Part shown: piece by piece, positions 9,168-18,689 of the stretch
How positions within the stretch are numbered: the first letter of the stretch is position 1
How the letters are laid out: the number at the start of each line of letters is the position of its first letter
Assembly: GCF_000332075.2 (NCBI RefSeq)
Contig: NZ_ALVU02000001.1
Coordinates: 2,678,324-2,742,323 of the forward strand
Reading direction: 5' to 3'
Origin: Synechocystis sp. PCC 7509
GTDB taxonomy: Bacteria > Cyanobacteriota > Cyanobacteriia > Cyanobacteriales > Chroococcidiopsidaceae
Length of the DNA stretch: 64,000 nt
Program-made: the position numbers and the translations under genes
The notes under the pieces: generated by a model
The model's database searches: none
What the model was told of the DNA's origin: nothing
What the model saw: only the letters and a program-made list of their open reading frames with translations

Positions 9168-12100
9168 ATGGTGTATGTTAAGCGACTGGAACTCTCTCAT
9201 TTTAAATCTTTTGGCGGTACAACTACCGTGCCATTACTGCCAGGATTTACAGTGGTTTCTGGACCCAATGGTTCGGGTAAATCAAATATTCTCGATGCTT
9301 TATTATTTGCCCTTGGTCTTTCTAGTTCTAAGGGGATGAGAGCCGATCGCTTACCCGATCTAGTTAATCACACTCAAGGCAGTCGCGGTAAGTCTGAAGC
9401 TAGTGTTACTGTTACTTTTGATATTAGCGATGAGCAGGAAAATACTCCCACTGAATGGAGCGTTACGCGCAAGCTTAGAGTTACGAAGCATGATACTTAT
9501 ACCTCAAATTACTACATCAATGGCGAAGCTTGTACGCTGACGGATTTACACGCCCAATTATCGCAGTTGCGGATTTATCCTGAAGGCTACAATGTAGTGC
9601 TACAAGGGGATGTGACTAGCATTATTTCTATGAATGCTAAGGAGCGTCGGGAAATTATTGACGAACTAGCGGGGGTTGCTAACTTTGATCGCAAAATTGT
9701 CCAAGCGAAAGATACTTTGGAGGAAGTGCGCGATCGCATTGAGCGCTGTCAAATTGTCGAAAAAGAATTAATTCTGCAACGGGAAAAGCTTTCATCCGAT
9801 CGCCTCAAAGCTGAGAAATACCAACTGCTCCGCGCTGACTTTACTCAAAAGCAACAGTGGGAAACGGTGCTACAGTGGCGGCATTTACAAAAGCAACAAG
9901 CACAAATTGTCGCGCAACTTCAACAAAGCGATCGCACTATTACCGAAATAACTACTCAACTTGCCAACCAGCAGTTACAAATTCAACACTCCACTAGCCA
10001 ACTCGATTTACTCAACGAGCGCGTCAAAGCCTTGGGAGAAGCGGATCTTTTGGCTTTACAGTCTACCCTAGCTACCCACCAAGCCGAACAAAAACAACTC
10101 CACCTCCGCCAGCAAGAGTTAGAACACGCCGCAAACAATATCACAGTAAATATATCGCAAAAAAATCAAGAAGTCAAGTCAAATCAGCAACTTTTTAGTC
10201 AATTTATTCAAGAACAAGAAGTATTAGAAAACCAAGACATTACTACTTTACGTTCAGCGCTTAGGGAGGCAGAGATTGCCCTAAAACAAAGCCGAGAAGG
10301 AGCAAATGCGATCGCCGATGCCTCAGATGAGTTGGTGCAGCAACAAGCCGCTTTAAGCCATCAAATAGAGGCTTTGCAACAAAATATTGAACCTCAGCGT
10401 ACCGAACAAACAAAGTTAAAAGAGCGTCATAATCAGCTAACAAAACAAGTTGCCGAACAAAATCAATTAATTTCGACAATAGAGCCGCAAATAGCTGCAA
10501 AAAAAGAGCAGTTTACTAACTTAGAAGCTGACTTATTAACAGTTACCGCCGACAGTGAATTATTATTAAAAGCCTTAGCGGCGGGAGAGCAAGAATTACA
10601 AATACAAATGCAAACGCAAAACAGATTAATTTTAGAGCAACGAGAAAAACAACGTAATTTAGATAAGCTAGAAGCGCAAGTTCAAGCAATTCAAGAAACC
10701 CAAGGAACTTACGCAACTAAAGTTATTTTACAGTCTGGCTTGACTGGTGTTTGTGGATTAGTGGCTCAATTAGGCAGCGTTGAATTGCGGTATCAATTAG
10801 CATTAGAAACCGCCGCCGGAGGCAGATTAGGACAGTTGGTGGTAGAAGATGACCTAGTAGCTGCCGCAGCTATTGAGCTATTGAAGCAAAAAAAAGCTGG
10901 GAGAATCACCTTTTTACCTTTAAACAAGATTCAATCTGGGCGGTTTTCGCCTACCGTAGCCCTGCGGTATGCCAATGGGTTTGTAGATTACGCGATTAAC
11001 TTGGTGGAATGCGAAGGCAAATATCAAAATATATTTGCCTATGTGTTTGGTAGCACCGTAGTATTTACCACCTTAGAAGCAGCGCGGGGTTATTTGGGAC
11101 AGCATCGGATTGTGACGTTAGATGGCGAGTTATTAGAAACTAGCGGCGCAATGACGGGAGGCATGAGTAACCAGCGAGCAAGCTTACATTTTGGGAGAGT
11201 AGAGGCAACAGAATCTCAGGAAATTACCCAGTTAAAAACCCGCCTGCAAGATATTACGCAAGTGTTAGAGCGTTGTACTCAAGTAATTAATACCTTGTTA
11301 GCCAAAACTAAACAACAAAGTCAACAATCAACAGAAATGCGCCAACAAAGGCGAGAAAAGCAGCTTCAAAGCGAACAACTTACGAAAGAAATTAGTAATT
11401 TAAGCCAGCAACTAGCGCAAACACGGGTTCAAAATGCCCAAACTACCGAACAATTAGCTAACGCTCAATCTCGGTTGCAACTTTTGGAGCAAAAATTACC
11501 CTCCCTTGAAGCTACTCTGCAACAACAAAAACTAGCTTTAAGCGAATTAGAGAAGTCGCAAACAAATAGTCTTTGGCAAGAGATTCAAGCAATAATTAAG
11601 ACCAACGAGCAGCAATTGCAACTTAAAGAACAAGCTTTAAGACAAGTGGAAGTCAAAATCCAAGAACTAGAACTGCAAAAGTCGCGTTTGCAAGAAAAGA
11701 TTGCGACAAGTGTTGCCAGAGTCAAAGAATACCAACAACAAGAAATAGTAATAATTAGCCAAGTTGCCAAAATTGAAACTCAACTATTAGCGATCGCAAC
11801 TCAAATAACCCAACTTCAGACAGCTTTAAGTCAAGTTAGCCAACAGTTGACCACCGAAAAAGCCGAGCGCGATCGCACAGAACAGCAATTACGCGCCCAA
11901 CATTTAGCCTACAGTCAATGGGAATGGCAAAAACAAAAACAAATTGAAACCCAAGTAACAAAGCAACAAGAACTATTAGCACTCAAAACTAAATTACAAG
12001 AATTAGAATTACCCGAACCATTGCCCGAAATACCAATCCAGATGGATTTAGAGCAACTGCAAAAAGAATTGAAAGCAACTTCCAAACGCTTAGAAGCAAT

Positions 12101-12686
12101 GGAGCCAGTAAATATGCTGGCACTAGAAGAATACGATCGCACCAACACGCGCCTAGAAGAACTCACGCAAAAATTAGAAACATTAGTAGCCGAACGTACA
12201 GAATTATTACTACGAATAGAGAACTTTACAACCCTGCGTCAAAGAGCTTTTAAAGAAGCCTTTGATGCTGTAAACGAGAACTTTCAAAGCATTTTTGCAA
12301 TCCTCTCCGAAGGCGATGGCTACTTGCAACTAGACAATATTGAAGAACCATTTAATAGCGGATTAAACTTAGTAGCTCACCCCAAAGGAAAACCAGTCCA
12401 ACGCCTAGCTTCCATGTCTGGTGGCGAAAAATCTCTGACCGCTTTAAGTTTTATTTTTGCACTGCAACGCTACCGCCCATCACCTTTTTATGCTTTTGAT
12501 GAAGTCGATATGTTTTTAGATGGGGCAAATGTAGAAAGATTAGCTAAAATGATTAAACAACAAGCTACTCTAGCGCAATTTATAGTCGTCAGTTTGCGCC
12601 GACCAATGATAGAATCAGCCGAACGTACTATAGGCGTGACTCAAGCACGAGGGGCGTATACTCAAGTGTTGGGAATCAAGTTGTAA
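9168..12686 (+). CDS. smc: Chromosome segregation protein SMC
   Basis: The 1172-residue ATPase organises the chromosome as a homodimer. Walker A is GPNGSGKS at 32-39. Long Gln/Glu-rich coiled coils flank a hinge near residues 515-670 (GVCGLVAQLGSVELRYQLAL and following). The C-terminal head carries the ABC signature SMSGGEKSLTALSF and Walker B FYAFDEVDMFLDG. It is full length. ScpA and ScpB are not encoded in this window. The coiled-coil segments are unusually rich in Gln, which is common in cyanobacterial SMC. Confidence 0.97.
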   Translation: MVYVKRLELSHFKSFGGTTTVPLLPGFTVVSGPNGSGKSNILDALLFALGLSSSKGMRADRLPDLVNHTQGSRGKSEASVTVTFDISDEQENTPTEWSVTRKLRVTKHDTYTSNYYINGEACTLTDLHAQLSQLRIYPEGYNVVLQGDVTSIISMNAKERREIIDELAGVANFDRKIVQAKDTLEEVRDRIERCQIVEKELILQREKLSSDRLKAEKYQLLRADFTQKQQWETVLQWRHLQKQQAQIVAQLQQSDRTITEITTQLANQQLQIQHSTSQLDLLNERVKALGEADLLALQSTLATHQAEQKQLHLRQQELEHAANNITVNISQKNQEVKSNQQLFSQFIQEQEVLENQDITTLRSALREAEIALKQSREGANAIADASDELVQQQAALSHQIEALQQNIEPQRTEQTKLKERHNQLTKQVAEQNQLISTIEPQIAAKKEQFTNLEADLLTVTADSELLLKALAAGEQELQIQMQTQNRLILEQREKQRNLDKLEAQVQAIQETQGTYATKVILQSGLTGVCGLVAQLGSVELRYQLALETAAGGRLGQLVVEDDLVAAAAIELLKQKKAGRITFLPLNKIQSGRFSPTVALRYANGFVDYAINLVECEGKYQNIFAYVFGSTVVFTTLEAARGYLGQHRIVTLDGELLETSGAMTGGMSNQRASLHFGRVEATESQEITQLKTRLQDITQVLERCTQVINTLLAKTKQQSQQSTEMRQQRREKQLQSEQLTKEISNLSQQLAQTRVQNAQTTEQLANAQSRLQLLEQKLPSLEATLQQQKLALSELEKSQTNSLWQEIQAIIKTNEQQLQLKEQALRQVEVKIQELELQKSRLQEKIATSVARVKEYQQQEIVIISQVAKIETQLLAIATQITQLQTALSQVSQQLTTEKAERDRTEQQLRAQHLAYSQWEWQKQKQIETQVTKQQELLALKTKLQELELPEPLPEIPIQMDLEQLQKELKATSKRLEAMEPVNMLALEEYDRTNTRLEELTQKLETLVAERTELLLRIENFTTLRQRAFKEAFDAVNENFQSIFAILSEGDGYLQLDNIEEPFNSGLNLVAHPKGKPVQRLASMSGGEKSLTALSFIFALQRYRPSPFYAFDEVDMFLDGANVERLAKMIKQQATLAQFIVVSLRRPMIESAERTIGVTQARGAYTQVLGIKL

Positions 12687-12767
12687 TAGCCGAACATCTT
12701 AACAGATGAGAATTTGCTATTAATAGTATTGAAATAACCGGATTTCGAGATCAGGACTCGGCATAGA

Positions 12768-13742
12768 ATGACCTCCGAACAAATTATCAGACGTTCCGAC
12801 ATCTTAAACACCAAAGTAATTACCGACGACAACGCCAAGCAATTAGGCTTAGTAAGTCAACTGTGGGTAGATATCGACCAACGCGAGGTTGTAGCTCTAA
12901 GCTTACGAGACAACCTAATCGCTTTCTCCGGTGTACCAAGATATATGTATTTAAGTAGCATCCGCAAAATCGGCGATGTGCTGCTAGTAGACAACGAAGA
13001 CGTAGTTGAAGATATAGACGTTGACATTTACAGCAATTTAATTAACTACGAAGTAATTACCGAGACGGGAGAACTTTTAGGTAGAGTACGCAGCTTTGTT
13101 TTTAACCCCGAAACTGGCAAAATTGCCTCGTTAATTATCGCCTCTTTGGGTATTCCCCAAATTCCCGAACAAGTATTGAGTACCTACGAATTGCCGATTG
13201 ATGAAATTATCAGTAGCGGCGCAAATAGGCTGATTGTAGTGGAGGGAGCAGAAGAAAGGTTAAATCAGCTAACGGTCGGCGTATTAGAGCGTCTAGGCAT
13301 CGGCAAAGCCCCTTGGGAGCGCGATGAGGACGAGGCTTACTACACACCCACAACAACTAAAGCGGAAAATCAGTTAGGTACGGGAGTTCCCCTGCAAGCG
13401 CCAAAAGTTCAACAAGTACGTACCAATCGCCCCCTAGTAGAAAAAGCTTGGGACGAAGATGATTACGAGTATGAATTAGAAGAACGTCAACCACCGCAAC
13501 AATTACGTCAGCGTCAGTACGAGTCTATTCAATATGAAGAAGACTTAGAAGATGATAATAACTGGAGTGAAGCAACGGCGAAAGATCGTTACGAACCTAA
13601 AAAGTATATTGAGACAGAATCTAACGCTAGTCTTTATGATGATGAGTTAAACGACGATGCTTGGGATGATGAACCAAAACCAATTATTATTCCCAAGAAA
13701 ACGAAAGCTCCAGAATACGAGGAAGAAGAAGGAGGGTATTAA
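12768..13742 (+). CDS. PRC-barrel domain protein with acidic tail
   Basis: The 324-residue protein contains two PRC-barrel-like segments, at about residues 5-75 (LNTKVITDDNAKQLGLVSQL) and 88-165 (LINYEVITETGELLGRVRSF). The C-terminal 130 residues are disordered, very acidic and rich in Tyr, Glu and Gln. PRC barrels bind RNA, proteins or membranes; in cyanobacteria this double-PRC architecture is conserved but its role is not known to me. It follows smc by 81 bp and could be cotranscribed. Confidence 0.82.
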   Translation: MTSEQIIRRSDILNTKVITDDNAKQLGLVSQLWVDIDQREVVALSLRDNLIAFSGVPRYMYLSSIRKIGDVLLVDNEDVVEDIDVDIYSNLINYEVITETGELLGRVRSFVFNPETGKIASLIIASLGIPQIPEQVLSTYELPIDEIISSGANRLIVVEGAEERLNQLTVGVLERLGIGKAPWERDEDEAYYTPTTTKAENQLGTGVPLQAPKVQQVRTNRPLVEKAWDEDDYEYELEERQPPQQLRQRQYESIQYEEDLEDDNNWSEATAKDRYEPKKYIETESNASLYDDELNDDAWDDEPKPIIIPKKTKAPEYEEEEGGY

Positions 13743-13832
13743 TAAGTCGCCTTTTTGACTCGATTTGTAAAATAAGTTTAAACAGCACCAGTAATTAGGA
13801 AGCTGGTTTTTAATTTAACTGTCAATTTTTAT

Positions 13833-15965
13833 TTAGGGTAACATCATGTGCAGGGTTTCTTGCAACAAACTTAGGTTTAAAGGCTTGCTCATGTAGGCAT
13901 TAGCACCCGCCGCCAAACAACGATCGCGATCGCCCTTCATCGCCATTGCCGTTACAGCTATTACCGGAATGTGTTTCCATTTAGAACTAGCTTTAAGGTG
14001 ACGGACAATTTCAAATCCATCTACTTTTGGTAATTGAATATCCAGCAAAATTAAATCTGGAAGTACAGCGTTTGATTGCATAGCTTCCATCATTACGCCA
14101 CCATCGGGGATTAAGTCTACAATGTAACCTTCAAGTTCTAGCACTTCTATAATTAATTCCTGGTTGTAGGGCTGATCTTCTACCACCCAGATTCGTTTGG
14201 GATTTTTAGCAACTAATCTTGCTTGATTATTTTCTGCTGCAACTGGCGGTGCGGGCAACAATTTAGTTGCCAATCCACGCATTTCCGTAAGCGGTAGCCA
14301 GACGCGAAACGTACTCCCTTGGTGTTCGACCGATTCTAGAGAAACTGTACCGCCGTGTAATTCTGCTAACCGTTTTGTTAGCGCCAGTCCCAACCCCGTA
14401 CCCTCATGCTCCCGCGTTAACGAAGCATCTACCTGTTGAAATGGTCGAAATAATAAATTCCACTTCTCTTGAGCAATGCCAATACCTGTGTCTTGAACTT
14501 CAAAGCATAGGTAAGGAGTGCTGGGATTAACGGGACTGCGATCGGGTCGAAATTGTTCTTGTAACTGACTGCCATAAGCTACCCTACAAACAAATTTGAT
14601 TTGTCCGCCTTCGGGGGTGAATTTGACGGCGTTAGAGAGCAGATTAATCAGCATTTGGCGGACGCGGCGCTCGTCTAGATTTACCTGTCCTAGGTGCTGG
14701 TCAATCTCTTGAGATAGTACCAAACGTTTTTTGTCGGCGCGATGTTGAACCATCTCCAAGCATTGAGTACACAACTCAGCGATCGCTACCGATTGTAATT
14801 CTAGCTCGGCTTTACCAGATTCAATTTTGGCAAGGTCGAGAATATCATTGATTAATTGCAATAAATGCTGACCGCTTTCGGCAATTATTTGACTATATTT
14901 AACCTGACGCGTCGTCAAAGAACCAGCAACTTCTTGCAAGAGCAAGTTGGCAAACCCTAAGATGCTGTTAAGTGGGGTTCTCAGTTCGTGAGACATGGAG
15001 GTTAAAAATTCTGATTTTAGTTGGGAAGCCTGCTCCAAGTCTTGATGAATTTCGGACAAGCGTACTTGGTTTTGCGCCCGCTCAATCGCTACGCCCATCA
15101 TTCGGCAAGCGGCTGTTAGCATATTTTGTTGGGGTGCATCTCGCAATTTTTGTTTACCGCGCGACTCTAAAGTTAGTACGCCGATAATATCCCCGTTGGC
15201 TGCCGGAATCGGAAAAATACCCAAATCACCAATGCCGGGATGTTGGAAGGCAGGTACGGCTTTGGGGTGATTTTTGTAGTCATCAACAAACAACGGCTTA
15301 CCCGTTGTAACTACTTGCCACAACAAACCTTGACCATAGTGAATACCAGTATTTAGTAAAGCTTCCATTTCTTTTACTGCTACTTCACCGTAAACAGCAA
15401 TAAATTTTGCGCCAACTTGATTTGTCAGCACATGAGCAACGGAGTCGAACCCAACACCAGTAATTATTTTGATATCTCCAAAAGCCGCATCCATAGCTTT
15501 CACCAAATAACTCAAAGCAAACTCGCCAATTTCCCGCAGTTCGCTTGCAGGTTGTAGCCTTTCCATTAACCCAAGGATAAAAGCTTGCTGTCTTACTTGA
15601 GCATTTATACTTGTTTGAAAGGATTGAGCCTCACTGACATCACGAAAAGTAAATATGTATCCCTGCTCGGAAGTGCGGCTAATGTACGCTTCCAAATAGA
15701 TGCCATTAGTTTGTTTAATGTAGTGTGACTTCTCAACTTGGATAGATTCAACCGCCGCAACTAATTGTAAATACTGTGCTTGAGACCAATAGCCATGACT
15801 TACAACTTCGGCAAAAAACAAGCGCAAATTTGGCTTTTGTGCAAGCCAGTCCGCAGATAGTCCCCACAATGTGGCAAGTCTTTGATTAAATAGAATCAGA
15901 TGTTGCGACTCATCAAACAGAGCGATCGCATTTTCTACAGGACTAAATTGTTGGCTATCTGTCAT
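13833..15965 (-). CDS. Hybrid sensor histidine kinase (PAS-GAF-HisKA-HATPase-REC)
   Basis: The 710-residue protein starts with a PAS-like domain (about 5-115), then a GAF domain (about 140-295). HisKA carries the phospho-acceptor His326 in SMSHELRTPLNS, and the HATPase domain has the N box (NLLSNAVKF, 441-449), DTGIGI (492-497) and GTGLGL (522-527). A C-terminal receiver domain has phospho-Asp642 (LLDIQLPK) and Lys694. There are no transmembrane segments, so it is a cytoplasmic sensor. Signal and downstream partner are unknown; no response regulator is adjacent. Confidence 0.93.
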   Translation of the reverse strand: MTDSQQFSPVENAIALFDESQHLILFNQRLATLWGLSADWLAQKPNLRLFFAEVVSHGYWSQAQYLQLVAAVESIQVEKSHYIKQTNGIYLEAYISRTSEQGYIFTFRDVSEAQSFQTSINAQVRQQAFILGLMERLQPASELREIGEFALSYLVKAMDAAFGDIKIITGVGFDSVAHVLTNQVGAKFIAVYGEVAVKEMEALLNTGIHYGQGLLWQVVTTGKPLFVDDYKNHPKAVPAFQHPGIGDLGIFPIPAANGDIIGVLTLESRGKQKLRDAPQQNMLTAACRMMGVAIERAQNQVRLSEIHQDLEQASQLKSEFLTSMSHELRTPLNSILGFANLLLQEVAGSLTTRQVKYSQIIAESGQHLLQLINDILDLAKIESGKAELELQSVAIAELCTQCLEMVQHRADKKRLVLSQEIDQHLGQVNLDERRVRQMLINLLSNAVKFTPEGGQIKFVCRVAYGSQLQEQFRPDRSPVNPSTPYLCFEVQDTGIGIAQEKWNLLFRPFQQVDASLTREHEGTGLGLALTKRLAELHGGTVSLESVEHQGSTFRVWLPLTEMRGLATKLLPAPPVAAENNQARLVAKNPKRIWVVEDQPYNQELIIEVLELEGYIVDLIPDGGVMMEAMQSNAVLPDLILLDIQLPKVDGFEIVRHLKASSKWKHIPVIAVTAMAMKGDRDRCLAAGANAYMSKPLNLSLLQETLHMMLP

Positions 15966-16255
15966 CTATTTAAAGCACATAACTTGCAAAAAAAATATGC
16001 TTACCGTTTATGAGTTACGCATAAATTCATTTATTGCTAGTTTGACATAATTTTTTACTGCTTGGCTATAGCTATATTAGTCTATCTTTTAAGGTATTGT
16101 ATTGAGCCAAAGGTTTTTAACTATGAGTTTATTCATAGCAATGGGAGATTAATTTCTCCTATCACTTGTCACTAAAATCCCTCCCTCAGATTTGAGAGAG
16201 GGGAGTTTGAACTAAAAAATGCGACCGCCGATGGGATTAGGGGAGGAGAGAAGTT
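15966..16255. other. Intergenic region with hairpins
   Basis: The spacer lies upstream of the histidine kinase gene and downstream of the DUF928 gene. It contains an imperfect palindrome CCCTCCCTCAGA/TTTGAGAGAGGG near 16170-16205, a possible terminator of the DUF928 gene, and two small hairpins (CTATGA/TCATAG and GGAGA/TCTCC near 16120-16165). A TTGACA box near 16042 faces right but no gene follows it. Confidence 0.45.
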
Positions 16256-17173
16256 TTAGTTAGTTGCCGTACAACAGGAAACTAAGGGTTCTCTAGCAAT
16301 TTGATCTAATCCCACCGAATCTAACAAATCTGCCCATTCATTGACTAATGCGGCATTATTTGGACTGGATTTGCGGGTTTCAAAGAGCGCCGCGAGGCTA
16401 TCATACCAAATACCATTAACAGCGTACAGAGAAGCGCGATCGCTAGGCGATGCTTGTTGCAATTCGGTTTGTAAGGCGGGGTCGGGTTTGATTCTTTGCA
16501 CCCAACCATCTACAAATATATCTGCCGAACGGTCTTGAGTGTTACACACAATCGATAAATACCAGTGGTAACTTTTATTTACTTGCAAGGGTTTTAAACC
16601 AGGCAAAGTTGAAAAATTTATACTAGCGATACCCCCACTTTTATTCGGTGTGAGGTTTTTTTGATAAATCTCGTTATCGTTTTCATCTAGTAGTGATAGT
16701 TCTAAGGTATCGGCAGAAGTTTGTGGTACATAAAAGAAAATTACCGGATACTGGGTTGTGGTCATGCCTAAATTATTGGCAGGAACTAATGCTGTTAAAG
16801 TGCGATCACTACTAGAACACCCTCCTCTAGTTGCACCACCTTGTCTTGTGCCAGGTGCGCCTCGGTTTGAAGCGATAAATATAGTTTTTGATGTACCGCG
16901 ACGAGCGTACTTACTGACATTATTGATTGCAGCCGTAGCATAGGGATCGCCAGGACGAGAACTTAAAGCGCGTCTAAAATTAACCAAAGCCTGGCGATAA
17001 TTTCTTTTAGCCGTTGCTGAGTAGCCTTGCCGCATATACTTGTTATATTGCGATGAGGTAGATTGAGCAATTGCCGTTGGCAATTGGGGAACTGCCAAAG
17101 TTGGCACTATGGGCATTAAACAAGTTGTTGCTAAAATTGCCGGTAAGTATTTCAACCAATAATTGCGTTTCAC
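16256..17173 (-). CDS. DUF928 protein with N-terminal TPR-like repeat, exported
   Basis: The 305-residue protein has a signal peptide (MKRNYWLKYLPAILATTCLM and a likely cut after AIAQ). A single TPR-like repeat follows (YSATAKRNYRQALVNFRRAL). The rest is the DUF928 domain of cyanobacteria, marked by RGGC, TLTALVPANNLG and YPVIFFYVPQTSA, and ends with a Cys pair (VSCCTATN). It is probably periplasmic. DUF928 has no established function and often appears next to CHAT or filamentous haemagglutinin proteins elsewhere; none is present here. Confidence 0.85.
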   Translation of the reverse strand: MKRNYWLKYLPAILATTCLMPIVPTLAVPQLPTAIAQSTSSQYNKYMRQGYSATAKRNYRQALVNFRRALSSRPGDPYATAAINNVSKYARRGTSKTIFIASNRGAPGTRQGGATRGGCSSSDRTLTALVPANNLGMTTTQYPVIFFYVPQTSADTLELSLLDENDNEIYQKNLTPNKSGGIASINFSTLPGLKPLQVNKSYHWYLSIVCNTQDRSADIFVDGWVQRIKPDPALQTELQQASPSDRASLYAVNGIWYDSLAALFETRKSSPNNAALVNEWADLLDSVGLDQIAREPLVSCCTATN

Positions 17174-17585
17174 GTGCGATCGCCTCTTAAATTATTTTTA
17201 TTGAATTTATCTGTAATGATTATTAGAAAAGATTGTATTAATTCTTACCTTACTTTCATTATATCTTCTACCGAAACTTAGAATTTAGTTTCGTTAAGAG
17301 GGTGATATTAAATTAAACATTGTTGTCATCGCAAATTTCGGACAAACAGTATATTTAATCTCATATTATTTTGCAGGGCTATTTAATTGAAAGTTGGGAA
17401 AAAAGGCTCAAAGAGTTCTAGTTTGCCACTTTATCCAATCGGTAGTTAGCACTAAGGTAGAAGCTATTATACTAAAAATTGTTCCCGCCGTCGCTTAAAT
17501 TAATAGTATAGAAGCGCCTAATCTAGCCTTAAAACTCAGTAATTCCTAAGTAAAACTTTTGTACTAATGTTTGGAGAAGGGATTG

Positions 17586-17800
17586 AGCCAAGGTGAAGTT
17601 GGATTGCTTTAGGTGTGAATGCTGGAGCAAAAAATACTTTGGCTAGTTTATGGTGTGTTAAAGTTCTAGCGATAACAGACATGATATGACTTAGGTTGCT
17701 CGGTATTTAATCCTAGCTTCCGTTCAGCCCAAGCTGCCGATTAAATACTGTGGGACAAGGGTTGCAAGACTCCGTCTCTGTTCTCAATTTTGGTCTTGTT
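17586..17800 (+). ncRNA. Candidate structured non-coding RNA, possibly 6S-like
   Basis: Two nested hairpins stand out. The first pairs AGCCAAGGT (17586-17594) with ACTTTGGCT (17636-17644) around an inner TTGCT/AGCAA stem. The second pairs CGGTATTTAAT (17701-17711) with ATTAAATACTG (17740-17750) around an inner AGCTT/AAGCT stem. The second is flanked by unpaired stretches and an outer AACAGA (17674-17679)/TCTGTT (17777-17782) stem. An apical hairpin, a central bubble and a closing stem recall 6S RNA, but I cannot confirm family membership. Strand and ends are guesses. The compensating G-U pairs in both main stems favour RNA over DNA function. Confidence 0.4.
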
Positions 17801-17888
17801 TAAAGCTAATTATCAAGTTTTGGTAGCAGCAATGAAGAACCTTAAAATCTGCTTTTCACAAGGATTAACAAAATCTTTAACATTTAAT

Positions 17889-17964
17889 CAAGGTTTATTC
17901 AACTAGACAACGGTATATTTTTAGTTTATACGTTGTTGTAGTGCGTTTAAGCTTGTAAACCTTG
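17889..17964. repeat. Nested inverted repeat (hairpin)
   Basis: An outer perfect 9-bp stem CAAGGTTTA (17889-17897)/TAAACCTTG (17956-17964) encloses an inner hairpin ACAAC-GTATA (17907-17917) pairing with TATAC-GTTGT (17927-17936). It may belong to the same transcript as the candidate RNA upstream, or be a leader of the FHA operon. Confidence 0.5.
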
Positions 17965-18171
17965 AGGATTTGAGGAGATTGATCAAAAACAATTAACAAT
18001 CATTGCCTTTTAAAAAAAGACTATTGCAAGCAGCGCTGGGTCAAGTGCGATCGCAGTTTTTGGTTTATTTCAGGAATTGCCGCCCAGGTAGTTGAATAAC
18101 TTAAATAACGAATAATCAATCACTGCCGATAACTTGCCCACATAAAAACACTTTTGGGAGCATCTCACATT

Positions 18172-18663
18172 ATGCACAAGATAGCTTTGGAATGGGTAGA
18201 AGAAGGGCGCAACCGTTCTCAAGCCTTTTCTTTTGACAAACCAAACGAGCCGCCCATCCGCATTGGCAGAGATGAAAGTCAGTGTGATGTTATTGTCAAA
18301 GATCCAGCAAAAACCGTCTCTGGCTTGCACGTAGAAATATTTTTTGACTTAGCCAAACATACTTTTTACTTACGTAATCTGACTAAAAATAGAGATAAAC
18401 CAAATCCTGCATGGGTAAACGGACAAAAAGTTGTGGGAGAGGATGCAGCGCTCTCTCGTCGCGCCATGATTCAACTAGGCAAGATAACACTAACGGCTAA
18501 TGTTACTTCCGATGCCCCGGAAGATGCGCCCGTACACGGATTAAAGTGTCATGTATGCGGTCATGTTTCTCCCCAGGCAAGTTTGTCGTTAGTGTGCCAG
18601 TGGTGCGGAACTTCCTTAGCCTCAGCGCCAACGGCTGTTTACTTTCCCGACGAAAAACCCTAG
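18172..18663 (+). CDS. FHA domain protein with C-terminal zinc ribbon
   Basis: The ATG at 18172 (MHKIALEWVEEG) is preferred over the TTG at 18154; GGGAG lies at 18155-18159. The product has 163 residues. The FHA domain covers about 1-110, with the signature RIGRDESQCDVIVKD and SGLHVEI typical of phosphothreonine recognition. The C-terminus has two Cys pairs (CHVCG and CQWCG), a zinc-ribbon pattern. It is the first gene of an operon with the FHA-FAD protein 26 bp downstream. FHA domains read Ser/Thr kinase signals; the partner is unknown. Confidence 0.88.
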   Translation: MHKIALEWVEEGRNRSQAFSFDKPNEPPIRIGRDESQCDVIVKDPAKTVSGLHVEIFFDLAKHTFYLRNLTKNRDKPNPAWVNGQKVVGEDAALSRRAMIQLGKITLTANVTSDAPEDAPVHGLKCHVCGHVSPQASLSLVCQWCGTSLASAPTAVYFPDEKP

Positions 18664-18689
18664 TTAAATTTTTGCACTAATACACCCTT

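Larger units (their letters stand above)
17174..18171. other. 998-bp gene-free region with structured segments
   Basis: No plausible protein gene is found on either strand. The left 400 bp are AT-rich and contain the upstream region of the DUF928 gene. From 17586 to 17964 three strong nested inverted repeats occur (listed separately). The right end (17965-18171) leads into the FHA operon and contains one HIP1 site near 18048. Confidence 0.6.

Noticed and set aside
16040-16200. A TTGACA box and two small hairpins that could mark a small RNA
   Set aside because: The -10 spacing is poor and the hairpins are short; too weak to call a gene.
17174-18171. rnpB, tmRNA or SRP RNA in the long spacer
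   Set aside because: The conserved signature stretches of these RNAs are not found; only a 6S-like layout remains possible.
18070-18330. Minus-strand frame overlapping the FHA gene start
   Set aside because: It is antisense to a well-supported FHA domain and has no protein-like features.
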